Assembly (NCBI GenBank): GCA_027485675.1
Contig: JAIXQP010000029.1
Span: 1 to 61,762, forward strand
Length of the DNA: 61,762 nucleotides
Reading direction: 5' to 3'
DNA from: Terriglobales bacterium
Lineage (GTDB): Bacteria > Acidobacteriota > Terriglobia > Bryobacterales > Bryobacteraceae
In this document: piece after piece, positions 17,135-28,331 of the stretch
Position numbering within the stretch: position 1 is the stretch's first letter
Layout: the number at the start of each line of letters is the position of its first letter
The notes under the pieces: generated by a model
The model's database searches: none
Seen by the model: only the letters and a program-made list of their open reading frames with translations
Told to the model about the DNA's origin: nothing
Made by a program: the position numbers and the translations under genes

Positions 17135-18923
17135 CCTAGGCATTCTCCTGCTCTGCGCCGGCCTCCTTCCGGCGCAGAGCGTCCTGATTCAGAACGCAAC
17201 CGTCATCGACGGCACCGGCGCGCCCCCGCGTCAGGTCGATGTCCTGGTCTCGAACGGCCGCATCGTCGCCGTCGGCCCGAATCTCCCCGCCCCGAACTCG
17301 ACGCGCCTCGACGCCCGCGGCAAAACTCTCCTCCCCGGCCTCTTCGATCTCCATACCCACGTCCAAGCGGCCACCGTCAGCGGCTCCGGCCAGGATTGGG
17401 GCAAGAATCTCAAAGCCTACCTCCTCAGCGGCGTCACCACCGTCGCCGACTTCGGCACCTACGGCGAAACCTTCTCGACCGTCCGCAAACTCACCGCCTC
17501 CGGCGCCTGGCCCGCCCCCCGACTCCATCTCGCCAGCCGCATCACCACCCCCGGCGGCCACGGCCTCGAAATCGGCCGCGGCGAAATCTTCACCCAGGAA
17601 GTCCTCACCGCCCGCGAAGGCCGCGCCGCCGTGCGCCGCGCCCTCCCCAATCGCCCCGACGTCATCAAGGTCTTCTCCGATGGCTGGCGCTACGGCACCT
17701 CCGCCGACCTCACCAGCATGGAAGAAGGCACCCTCCGCGCCATCGTCGAAGAGGCCCACAAAGCCAGTCTCCCCGTCCTCACCCACACCGTCACCGTCGA
17801 CAAAGGCAAACTCGCCGCCGCCGCTGGCGTCGACGCCATCATGCACGGCATGCAGGACAAGCCCTTCGACGCCGAACTCATCGCCAAAATGAAGGCCGGC
17901 AACACCGCCTACGGCCCCACCTCGGCCGTCTACGAACCCCGCACCCCCGTCCTCGACGCCCTCCTCGAAAAGGTTCTCGATACCGTCTCCCTCCAAGCCT
18001 TCAAGGGCCGCCCCGCCTTCGCCCAGCCCTCCGCTCTCCGCATCCGCAAGTACGAGATTCTCAAGGCCAACACCAAAGCCCTCTACGACGCCGGCATCCC
18101 CATCGTCAGCGGCACCGACGCCGGCATCTCCGGCACCCACCACGGCTGGGCCACCCTCCGCGAAATCACGCTCCTCGCAAGCTCCGGCCTCCCCCCCGTC
18201 GAAGCCATCAAAGCCGCCACTCTCAATTCCGCCCGCGTCCTCCGCGTCGACAAGGAACGCGGCTCCATCGAACCCGGCAAAGCCGCCGACCTCCTCCTCA
18301 TCGATGGCGCCCCCCACACCGACATCAACGACATCCAGAAAGTCCACCGCGTCTGGCTCAATGGCGTCGAGCAGGATCTCCCCAAGCTCGCCGCCGCCCT
18401 CGCCGCCCCCGGCCCCACGCCCCTTCCCGCCATCCCGGCCCCGGCCCTCCTCGACGATTTCAACCGCGTCGACGGCCGCAGCCGCCTCGACACCCGCTGG
18501 ATCAACACCTACGAAGGCGGCCCCGATCTCTCCCGCGCCCTCTTCCAGCGCATCGGCCGCGCCGCCGGCAACTTCGCCCTTGCCATCCAGGCCCAGATGT
18601 CCGAGTCTTCGAAACCCCGCGTTCACATGACCCTGCCGCTCCGGCCCGGTGGCATCGAGCCCATGGACCTCACCGCCTCGAAGGCCATCGAGTTCGAAGC
18701 CCGCGGCGACAGCCTCGCCTATAACGTAATCGTCTCCCGCCGTGGCAAACCCGATCCAGTTACAGCTCCGTTTACTCCCGGACCCGGCTGGAAGAAATTC
18801 CGAATTCCTCTCTCCGCGCTGGATTGCCCCTGTGCGGAAGCCACCGCCATTACCTTTGTAATCAGCCGCCCCGCCGGAGTTCGCACCTGGCTCGAACTCG
18901 ACAATATTAAGTTAGTTCGATAA
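17124..18923 (+). CDS. Secreted amidohydrolase with C-terminal CIA30/galactose-binding-like domain
   Basis: A 599-residue protein with signal peptide (GILLLCAGLLPAQ). An imidazolonepropionase-like amidohydrolase domain (~20-415) carries the metal motif DLHTHV, a further His in LTHTV, HGMQ and the Asp in SGTDAGISG. The C-terminal ~160 residues form a beta-sandwich (DDFNR at ~435 to LELDNIKLV) resembling CIA30 or carbohydrate-binding modules. Dipeptidases and cyclic-amide hydrolases share this fold and the substrate is unknown. The GTG start overlaps the FAH-family gene, so both are cotranscribed. The stop is 31 bp before a TonB receptor gene, which may be in the same unit. Confidence 0.85.
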   Translation: MKRSLGILLLCAGLLPAQSVLIQNATVIDGTGAPPRQVDVLVSNGRIVAVGPNLPAPNSTRLDARGKTLLPGLFDLHTHVQAATVSGSGQDWGKNLKAYLLSGVTTVADFGTYGETFSTVRKLTASGAWPAPRLHLASRITTPGGHGLEIGRGEIFTQEVLTAREGRAAVRRALPNRPDVIKVFSDGWRYGTSADLTSMEEGTLRAIVEEAHKASLPVLTHTVTVDKGKLAAAAGVDAIMHGMQDKPFDAELIAKMKAGNTAYGPTSAVYEPRTPVLDALLEKVLDTVSLQAFKGRPAFAQPSALRIRKYEILKANTKALYDAGIPIVSGTDAGISGTHHGWATLREITLLASSGLPPVEAIKAATLNSARVLRVDKERGSIEPGKAADLLLIDGAPHTDINDIQKVHRVWLNGVEQDLPKLAAALAAPGPTPLPAIPAPALLDDFNRVDGRSRLDTRWINTYEGGPDLSRALFQRIGRAAGNFALAIQAQMSESSKPRVHMTLPLRPGGIEPMDLTASKAIEFEARGDSLAYNVIVSRRGKPDPVTAPFTPGPGWKKFRIPLSALDCPCAEATAITFVISRPAGVRTWLELDNIKLVR

Positions 18924-18924
18924 C

Positions 18925-18955
18925 TGCGTCTCGCGCATCTAAGCGAAGAGACGCA
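18925..18955 (+). promoter_or_regulatory. Hairpin overlapping a start codon
   Basis: TGCGTCTC (18925-18932) is a perfect inverted repeat of GAGACGCA (18948-18955) with a 15-nt loop. The right arm includes the purine-rich ribosome binding region (GAAGAG) and the A of the TonB receptor ATG. The structure fills the gap between two genes and could limit translation of the receptor or end part of the upstream transcript. Confidence 0.45.
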
Positions 18956-21312
18956 TGCGCCTATTTTTTCTTCTGTTGTGCTCCCTGCCCCTCGTCGCTC
19001 AGGACACCACCGGTGTCGGCGGCCTGATTGGCACCGTAACGGACGCCAAGGGGCAGCCCGCCCCCCAGACCAAAGTCTGCATCGTGGACTCCTCCCGATG
19101 CACCACCTCCGATGAGCGCGGACTCTTCCGCTTCCCCGACCTCCGTCCCGGCGACTATCAGCTCGACATCACCGCCCCCGGCCAGCCGCCCATCCGCAGC
19201 TCCGTCGTCTCCGTCCGCGCCGGTCTTGAAGGCAAGGTCGAAGTCACTCTCGCCGCCGCCGGCGCCGTGCAGCAGACGATGACCGTCACCGAATCCGTCT
19301 TCGTCGCCCCCGAAGAGATCAAAAGCTCGAGCTACGTCATCCAGGCCGAAGAGCTCTTCAAGGTCGCCGGCGCCCGCCAGGACGTCTCCCGCTATGTCCA
19401 ACTCCTCCCCGGCGTCGCCCTGGGCGCCAACGACTTCCGCAACGACATCATCGTCCGCGGCGGCAGCCCCCTTGAAAACCTCTTCATCGTCGACAACATC
19501 GAAATCCCCAACATCAACGCCTTCGCCAACTTCGCCTCCGCCGGCGGCACCACCAGCATCCTCGACGCCCAGTTGATCCGCGACGTCACCTTCCTCACCG
19601 GCGGCCAGCCCGCTCCGTTCATCAACCGCACCTCCAGCGTCCTCCAGGTCGCCCAGACCGAAGGCGCCCGCGACAAGTTCCGCGGCCGCGTCACGGTCGG
19701 CGACCCGGGCATCGGTGGCATCGTCGAAGGCCCCATCAACAAGGGCAAGGGCTCCTGGATCGTCTCCGCCCGCCGCAGCTATCTCGACCTGTTCACCAAG
19801 GACATCGGCATCGGCGGCGTCCCCATTCTCTACACCTATAACGCCAAGGTCCTCTACGACCTCACCCCGCGCGACCGCATCTGGGGCGTCTCCATCTCCG
19901 GCTCCGACGATATCCGGCTCGGCGCCCGCGAATTGACCGAGCGCCCCGATAACTTCGACGAAGAGGAGGTCAACAACCTCGACATCCGCTACGGCGGCTG
20001 GCGCAGCGCCAACGGCTTCAACTGGCAGCGCCTCTACGGCTCCCGCGGCGTCGGCCTGCTCGGCTTCTCCCACTCGGAGGCCCGCGTCGACCAGTCCGTC
20101 CGCGACCTCATCCGCAACGGTATCCCCCCGCCCACCGCCAACATCGCCGACCTCATCGCCGGCAGCCCGCTCATCTATGGCGAGAAGTCGAGCGAAGGCG
20201 AAACCACGCTGAAGTACGACTACACCGGCTACGTCCCCATGCTCGATAAGCTGCAACTCGGCGGCAGCTTCAAGCTCTTCCGCGTGAACTACAACTCGCG
20301 TGCCCCCTTCGGCTCCGACAGCCCGTACAGCACCGTCCGCGACATCAACCCCTTCGACATCCGCCAGAGCTTCAACGCCCGCCAATCCAGCGCCTACCTC
20401 CAAAGCAGCCGCAATCTCAACAGCCGCTGGAATCTCACCTGGGGCGGCCGCGTGGACAACTACCAGTTCATCGGCCAAACCCGCTTCAGCCCCCGCGCCG
20501 GACTCAGCTACCGCATTACCGACAAGCTCTCCTGGCGCGCCAGCTTCGGCACCTACTACCAGCAGCCCCAGTTCCTCTTCCTGGCGGCCTTCCCGCAGAA
20601 CCGCGACCTGACGCCCTTCCGCTCCCAGCACTACGTCACCGGCTTCACCTACATCCCGAACGCGTCTCTGCGCTTCACGGTCGAGGCGTATCAGAAGGAC
20701 TACAAGGACTACCCGGTTTCGACCCAGTTCCCGGCCCTGTCCCTGGCCAGCGTCGGCGATACCTTCCAAATCCGCGATACGCTCTTCCCGCTCACCGCCG
20801 CCGGCCGCGGCCGCTCCCGCGGCATCGAGTTCTTCGCCGAAAAGAAGTGGGGCGCCCGCTGGTTCGGCAACGCCAACGTCTCCATCAGCCGGGCGACGCA
20901 AGCCGGCCTCGATGGCATCCAGCGCCCGTCCACCTACGACTTCCCGGTGATCTTCAACTCGGTCGGCGGCTACCGCCTCAACAAGAAGTGGGAGTTCTCC
21001 GCCCGCACCACCGTCACCTCGGGCCGCCCCTTTACGCCCTTTGACACAGTGCTTTCGACGCAGCAGCGCCGCGGCATCTTTGACCTTACCCGTGTCAACG
21101 ACCTCCGCGTCCCGGCCTACGTCCGCATCGACGTCCGCGTCGATCGCACCTTCACCTTCCGCGATAAGCCGCTGCTTGTCTTCCTCGGCGCGCAGAACGT
21201 CATCAACCGCGAGAACATCTCCGGCTTCCAATGGGCCCGGCGCGCCAACCGTCCGGTGGCCAATGAGCAGTTAGGGCTCTTCCCGATCATTGGCCTGAAC
21301 TGGATCTTCTAA
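18955..21312 (+). CDS. TonB-dependent receptor with carboxypeptidase-regulatory-like domain
   Basis: An outer-membrane active transporter of 785 residues. A signal peptide (MRLFFLLLCSLPLVAQ) is followed by a carboxypeptidase-regulatory-like beta-sandwich (~20-105, GLIGTVTDAKGQPAP), a plug domain (~115-260, with DIIVRGGSPLENLFIVDNIEIP) and a beta-barrel ending in a terminal Phe (GLNWIF). This SusC-like layout is the common acidobacterial receptor type for oligosaccharides or other large ligands. The ligand is unknown. It lies 31 bp after the secreted amidohydrolase, which may process the same substrate. Confidence 0.92.
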   Translation: MRLFFLLLCSLPLVAQDTTGVGGLIGTVTDAKGQPAPQTKVCIVDSSRCTTSDERGLFRFPDLRPGDYQLDITAPGQPPIRSSVVSVRAGLEGKVEVTLAAAGAVQQTMTVTESVFVAPEEIKSSSYVIQAEELFKVAGARQDVSRYVQLLPGVALGANDFRNDIIVRGGSPLENLFIVDNIEIPNINAFANFASAGGTTSILDAQLIRDVTFLTGGQPAPFINRTSSVLQVAQTEGARDKFRGRVTVGDPGIGGIVEGPINKGKGSWIVSARRSYLDLFTKDIGIGGVPILYTYNAKVLYDLTPRDRIWGVSISGSDDIRLGARELTERPDNFDEEEVNNLDIRYGGWRSANGFNWQRLYGSRGVGLLGFSHSEARVDQSVRDLIRNGIPPPTANIADLIAGSPLIYGEKSSEGETTLKYDYTGYVPMLDKLQLGGSFKLFRVNYNSRAPFGSDSPYSTVRDINPFDIRQSFNARQSSAYLQSSRNLNSRWNLTWGGRVDNYQFIGQTRFSPRAGLSYRITDKLSWRASFGTYYQQPQFLFLAAFPQNRDLTPFRSQHYVTGFTYIPNASLRFTVEAYQKDYKDYPVSTQFPALSLASVGDTFQIRDTLFPLTAAGRGRSRGIEFFAEKKWGARWFGNANVSISRATQAGLDGIQRPSTYDFPVIFNSVGGYRLNKKWEFSARTTVTSGRPFTPFDTVLSTQQRRGIFDLTRVNDLRVPAYVRIDVRVDRTFTFRDKPLLVFLGAQNVINRENISGFQWARRANRPVANEQLGLFPIIGLNWIF

Positions 21313-21316
21313 CCGC

Positions 21317-22225
21317 CTACGCCCGCGGCGCCCGCAGCCACTTGTTACAGAACGCCATCGCCTGCGCCCAAGCATCACACGCAGCGGTGGCGTTGTAGTT
21401 TGCCCCCGTATCATTCACGAAAGCGTGGCCCACGCCCTCGTACACGCTAAAGCCAAACCGCTTCTGCCGCGCCAGCAGTTCCGTCAACACCGGCGCCATC
21501 CGCGCCGTCAGCGCCCGGTCCCGGTCGGCATAGATCGCCAGCACCGGCGCCTGAATCTGCTGGATCAGCTCCACCGCCGGAGGCGCCCCGTAGAACGGCA
21601 CCGCTACGGCCAGCTCCGGGAGATACACGGCCAGGTCCCAAACGTTCTGTCCCCCGGCGCAGAACCCGGTCGCCCCAATCCGGTCGAACTCGCACAGCGG
21701 CGAGAACTTCAGGTAATCGAGCGCGGCGATCAGGTCGCTCCGCCGCTGGTCCGGCGTCGTCCGGCCGTACGCCGCCGTCTGCTGCGTCGGCTCCGGAAAC
21801 GCCTGCACGCCGCCCTGCCGGCTCAGCAGGTCCGGCGCAATGGCCACGAATCCCGCCCGCGCCGCCCGCCGGCAAACGTCCTTGATGTGCTCCACCAATC
21901 CCCGGTTCTCGTGGATGACGATCAGCCCCGGCTGCGGACCCTCCATGTTCCGCGGATGCGCGAAATGCGCAAAGATCCGGGACTCCGGTCCCGCGAACTC
22001 AATGTCCCGCGCCACGATATCCGGCGCGTCAATCGGCACCCGGACTCCCGCCGGACAAGCCGAAGGCGCCTGCGCCTGCAGTTCGGAGAAGCCGCCGAGC
22101 GCCGCCAGGGCCGCCGCCGGACTTCCCAACATCTTCGTTACTCGCGCCACCAACTCCCGGCGGTTAAACGCGCCGTCGACGTAAAGGTGGACTAGCTCAT
22201 GAATCGGGTCATTGTTATCGTGCAT
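21317..22225 (-). CDS. Dienelactone hydrolase family protein
   Basis: A 302-residue alpha/beta hydrolase. Catalytic residues fit dienelactone hydrolase: nucleophile Cys189 in GATGFCAGG, an Asp in YADRDRAL, the His in GVGHAFVN, and the family glutamate in VIHENRGLVEH (Glu106). The N-terminus contains NRREL followed by a long hydrophobic stretch, which looks like a twin-arginine signal preceded by a 20-residue leader, so export is likely. The ATG at 22225 has AGGAT upstream. A longer in-frame start at 22291 would overlap the divergent PSD1 gene. The substrate could be a dienelactone or an unrelated ester. Confidence 0.88.
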   Translation of the reverse strand: MHDNNDPIHELVHLYVDGAFNRRELVARVTKMLGSPAAALAALGGFSELQAQAPSACPAGVRVPIDAPDIVARDIEFAGPESRIFAHFAHPRNMEGPQPGLIVIHENRGLVEHIKDVCRRAARAGFVAIAPDLLSRQGGVQAFPEPTQQTAAYGRTTPDQRRSDLIAALDYLKFSPLCEFDRIGATGFCAGGQNVWDLAVYLPELAVAVPFYGAPPAVELIQQIQAPVLAIYADRDRALTARMAPVLTELLARQKRFGFSVYEGVGHAFVNDTGANYNATAACDAWAQAMAFCNKWLRAPRA

Positions 22226-22289
22226 GTTGCCATCCTGAGGCAACGGATGCGCGAAAGCTACCGCCGGGATATGATTTTTACAACTTGTC

Positions 22290-24623
<2,334 letters not shown>

Positions 24624-24633
24624 GGTGACTCCC

Positions 24634-25980
24634 ATGAATCTGCCCCGCCGCCAACTCCTCCGTTCTCTGTTCGGCGCCTCCGCGCTGATGCCCGCCGTCG
24701 TGCAGAATCTGCTGGCCGAAGATCCGCTCGCCCCCAGGCAGCCCCACTTCCCCGGCAAGGCCAAACGCGTCATCTTCCTCTACATGACCGGCGGCGTCTC
24801 CCACGTCGACACCTTCGATCCGAAACCCGCCCTCGTCAAAGCCGCCGCCGAAAAGAAGACCTACGGCAAGAAGGGAAGCATCATGCTGCCCTCCACCTGG
24901 GGCTCTAAACGGTACGGCCAGTGCGGCACCGAAGTCAGCGACCTCTTCCCCGAAATGGCCGGCATCGTCGATGACCTCTGCGTCATCCGCTCCCTGCAGA
25001 ACGATCACAACGACCACTTCCAGGCCACCATGGGCATGCACACCGGCTCCGTCACGGTGAAGCGCCCGTCGATCGGCTCCTGGGTCAGCTACGGCCTCGG
25101 CACGGAGAACAAGAACCTCCCCAGCTTCATCGCTCTCGCCCCCGTGCTGCCCTACGCCGGCGCCCAGGTCTGGTCTTCGGATTTCCTCCCCGGCGCCCAC
25201 TCCGGCACCCGCATCGTCGGTGGTCCGCAGCCGGTGGCCGACCTCGCCCGCCGCGCCCCCAGCGAGAAGATCCAGTCGCTCGAACTCGACCTGCTCGCCC
25301 GCCTCAACAAACAGCATCAAGCCGCCCGGCCCGGCGACCCCGCGCTGGCCGCGCGCCTGAAGAGCTTTGAAACCGCCTTTGGCATGCAAAGCGAAATGCC
25401 CGAGGTCTTCGACTTCTCGAAGGAAACGGACGCGACCATGCAGCTCTACGGTCTCGAACGCGGCCAGACCAAGGGCTTCGGCTGGCAATGTCTCGTGGCC
25501 CGGCGCCTCGCCGAACGCGGCGTCCGCTTCATCGAACTCATCGATACCGGTTCTTCGAACAACTGGGACGTCCACGGCGAAATCAATAACATGATTCCGC
25601 TCGCGAAGAACGTCGATAAGCCCATCGCCGGCTTGATCAAGGATCTGAAGTCCCGCGGCATGTTGGACGATACGCTCGTCGTCTGGACCACCGAGTTCGG
25701 CCGCACTCCGTGGGGCGGTCCGCCGCACGGCCGCGAGCACTACAACAAGGTCTTCTCCTCCTGGCTCGCCGGCGCTGGCGTGAAGCCGGGGATGGTGTAT
25801 GGCAAGTCGGACGAACTCGGCATCGAAGTCACGGAGAACCCGGTGCACGTCCACGATTTCCACGCGACCATCCTGCACTGCCTGGGCTTCGACCACACCC
25901 GGCTCACCTACCGGCACGCCGGACGCGATTTCCGGTTGACCGATGTGCACGGGAATGTCGTCAAAGCAATTCTTGCCTAA
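24634..25980 (+). CDS. DUF1501 family secreted protein, second copy
   Basis: A 448-residue DUF1501 protein. The N-terminus (PRRQLLRSLFGASALMP) resembles a twin-arginine signal. Landmarks are GGVSHVDTFDPKP near residue 50 and WTTEFGRTPWGG followed by GREHYN near 360, corresponding to GRDHHP in the first copy. ATG 24634 was chosen because AAGGTG (24622-24627) is properly spaced. A GTG at 24625 is the alternative. It is translated right after its PSD1 partner. Confidence 0.92.
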   Translation: MNLPRRQLLRSLFGASALMPAVVQNLLAEDPLAPRQPHFPGKAKRVIFLYMTGGVSHVDTFDPKPALVKAAAEKKTYGKKGSIMLPSTWGSKRYGQCGTEVSDLFPEMAGIVDDLCVIRSLQNDHNDHFQATMGMHTGSVTVKRPSIGSWVSYGLGTENKNLPSFIALAPVLPYAGAQVWSSDFLPGAHSGTRIVGGPQPVADLARRAPSEKIQSLELDLLARLNKQHQAARPGDPALAARLKSFETAFGMQSEMPEVFDFSKETDATMQLYGLERGQTKGFGWQCLVARRLAERGVRFIELIDTGSSNNWDVHGEINNMIPLAKNVDKPIAGLIKDLKSRGMLDDTLVVWTTEFGRTPWGGPPHGREHYNKVFSSWLAGAGVKPGMVYGKSDELGIEVTENPVHVHDFHATILHCLGFDHTRLTYRHAGRDFRLTDVHGNVVKAILA

Positions 25981-26047
25981 CGATTGAAAATTTAGCCGGT
26001 GGATTTCGCTCTTCCTTTAGCGCAACCTGCGCCAGGAAGTTTCTCCT

Positions 26048-27112
26048 ATGCGATTCGCGATCTGCCTGCTGGCCGCTCTCCCTCTGTCCGCTGCCTGGAA
26101 CTATAGCGTGATCTCCGGGGCCACCAACGGCGCCATTGCCTCCCGGACGCTGGGCGGCGTCGAATCGACCTATGTCGCCTATCGCGACGCCTCCGGATCG
26201 CTCGGCCTCGCCCGGCTGATCGGGAACACGATTTGGCCGCAGACCATTTGGGTGGGAGCCAACCCCTCCCGCACCTTCATCAACGTCAGTTCGACCGGCA
26301 CGATTCTCGTGACCTTCTGGAGCGGTGGGCAGTTCCGTTTCGCCGTTAGCACTGGGCCTGGAATTGGGAACTGCGGGCCAGGCAACGATTGGCAATGTGG
26401 CGACGTGCTGCTGCCGGGAAGTGTAACGGGAACCGAAGTAGAACGCGTCGTGGGCGATGTCGATAGCATCAGCCGGGCCCATTTTCTCTATGCTCTCCGC
26501 CCCACCAACGTCACGCGGGTGCAGCCGGGTCTCTACTATGTGTCCCGTTCCGTCTACGGCTACTGGTCACAGCCAGTGCGGGCCTACGGCTCCAACACCT
26601 GGAGCCCCACCGGATTCACCGTCAGCTCCAGCGCGACGACCTTCGGCACGTTCACCGCGCATCAGAGCAGCGGTGGCGCGGTCACCGGCACAGTTCTAGG
26701 CGGCGGCGTAACGAACGTCCTCAACCTCCCGAACAGCAACAGCGCCACCTATGCAGCGATGGATCCCCACGAAGTCAACCCATCTTCCTACTGTACCGCC
26801 GGCCCGTCGGTGCAGCTCCTGCGCCGCATGCAAAACGGCGCCTGGGGCGCGGTCTACCCCATCTCCGCCGCACCGGCCGCAACCTGCGCCGTTGTGGTCC
26901 GGCCAAGTAGCGGCACCCCAATCGTGGCGTATCCCAATCCGCAAGGCAGCATTGAAATCGCCTGGAAGCTTTCCTGGAGCGGAGCATTGACCTCCGAGAC
27001 CGTGGACGCTTCCGCCGTATTCTCCACCCCGCAAGTGGTGCACAACGATGCGTCGAAACTGTACGTCCTCTACGACGGTAACGGCTTCCTGAAGCTCGCC
27101 CGCGAACAGTGA
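26048..27112 (+). CDS. Secreted protein of unknown function
   Basis: A 354-residue protein with a clear signal peptide (MRFAICLLAALPLSAAW). The mature part is rich in Gly, Ser, Thr and Val with several Cys residues and no charged-helix regions, suggesting a beta-propeller or beta-sandwich exported protein. Repeating phrases such as YVAYRDASGSLGLARL and the closing LYVLYDGNGFLKLAR hint at propeller-like repeats, but no family was recognised. The 5' context has AGGAAG about 10 bp before the ATG. It is followed by the decayed BACON gene, also secreted. Confidence 0.75.
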   Translation: MRFAICLLAALPLSAAWNYSVISGATNGAIASRTLGGVESTYVAYRDASGSLGLARLIGNTIWPQTIWVGANPSRTFINVSSTGTILVTFWSGGQFRFAVSTGPGIGNCGPGNDWQCGDVLLPGSVTGTEVERVVGDVDSISRAHFLYALRPTNVTRVQPGLYYVSRSVYGYWSQPVRAYGSNTWSPTGFTVSSSATTFGTFTAHQSSGGAVTGTVLGGGVTNVLNLPNSNSATYAAMDPHEVNPSSYCTAGPSVQLLRRMQNGAWGAVYPISAAPAATCAVVVRPSSGTPIVAYPNPQGSIEIAWKLSWSGALTSETVDASAVFSTPQVVHNDASKLYVLYDGNGFLKLAREQ

Positions 27113-27168
27113 AGTTACATTTGTGCGACTAACTGAGAATCCTGCCGCGGCCCACGCACCAACTGGAT

Positions 27169-28331
27169 ATGTTCCGGTTGTTGCTGTTGCTGTCCGCCTT
27201 CGCGGGAGCGCTCCTATCTTCTGACTCGTACGGGAAGATCCCCCTCTCCTTCGCTCCCTCCGTGGCCCCCGGGCGCCATCTCCGCCCGGGGCCACGGTTA
27301 CTCGTTCGCACTCACCGCCCATATCGCCGAACTGCGCTCCCCCGCCGGTGGGTCGGGGACGGGGCCTGGTACAGTGAGCTACACCGTCGATCCGAACCCC
27401 AGCGCCACCCCGCGCAGTGCGATCATCAACGGTCTGATGGCGCCCGGTCTCATTGCCCAGGATGGCAACGCGTGTACCTATTCGGAGTCGCCGCCCCGCC
27501 CGCAGCGACCAGCCTTGGCTCGAAATCGCCGGCGTCTTTGAGCGGGGCAGCGGATACCTGGAGTTCACCCTGGCGAACAACCCCCTGCTCGCCGATCGAA
27601 CGGCCCGGGTCCAGATCGGCGGCCAGACAATTCTCCTCGTGCAAAGCGGCCAATACTCGCCCGTTCTCTCCATCGCCGATCCCACTCCGGCCAGCGGCTC
27701 CGGCGTCAGCCGGATCTTCACCGTTGACGTGAACGACGAGGAAGGCGACCTCGACGTCGTGAACATCCTGATCAACTCCAGCCTCGATGCACGAGGCGCC
27801 GGTAACCTCGCCAACTCCCAATGCTCCGTCGACACCCGCTACTCGAGTCTCAACGGCCATAGCACGGGAGCCGTGCTCGGCCTGCTGCTGAACTTCTCGC
27901 CCTCCATCTCCAGCGCGCCGCAGGTGGTCTCCCTGTCGCCCGGCCGGACGAACAACCCGCAAACCACCCTTGAACTCGTCGTCTCCGATCCCGATGGCGT
28001 GGCGGACCTGAACGTCTTGAACCTGCTCGTTAACAGTGGCCTCGACGCCCGCGACGCCTGCTACCTGGCTTACGTCTATCCCACCAATTCGCTCTACCTG
28101 GTGCCCGACTCGGGCGAAGGCCTCTTCCCCGCCGGGATCGTCGAAAACCGCCAGTGCCGCATCCTGCCGCCCGGCGCGACGGCCACCACGGAAAACGGCC
28201 GGCTGAAGCTGCGCGTACCCCTGGAGTTCAAGTCCAGCCTGGTGCCCAACCGCATTGTGTATGGCGCCGTCCGGGATGCCAGAGGCAATAACTCCGGCTG
28301 GCAGGCCGTCGGCACCATCACCGAGCCTTAG
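27169..28331 (+). pseudogene. Decayed BACON-domain secreted protein gene
   Basis: The reading frame changes twice. A signal peptide (MFRLLLLLSAFAGALLSS) is in one frame. At about 27270 the coding sense moves to a second frame (GHGYSFALTAHIAEL through TVSYTVDPNPSATPRSA to NACTYSE). Near 27490 it moves to a third, running to 28331 (WLEIAGVFERGSGYLEF, RTARVQIGGQTILLVQSG). The first two segments look like BACON domains lacking their middles. The third continues into two copies of a Leu-Asn-Asp-Ala-Arg module, the first shortened (LDARGAGNLANSQC) and the second complete (LDARDACYLAYVYPTNSLYL). Repeated internal deletions explain the pattern. Sequencing error is possible but would need several events. 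Confidence 0.65.

Noticed and set aside
18961-21231. 756-codon frame antisense to the TonB receptor
   Set aside because: Same codon-bias artefact; translation is Asp/Glu/Gly/Ala-rich with no motif.
27453-28331. Frame from TTG 27453 as an intact gene
   Set aside because: The first ~20 codons do not look like a start, and the sense continues upstream in other frames, so it is the tail of a broken gene.
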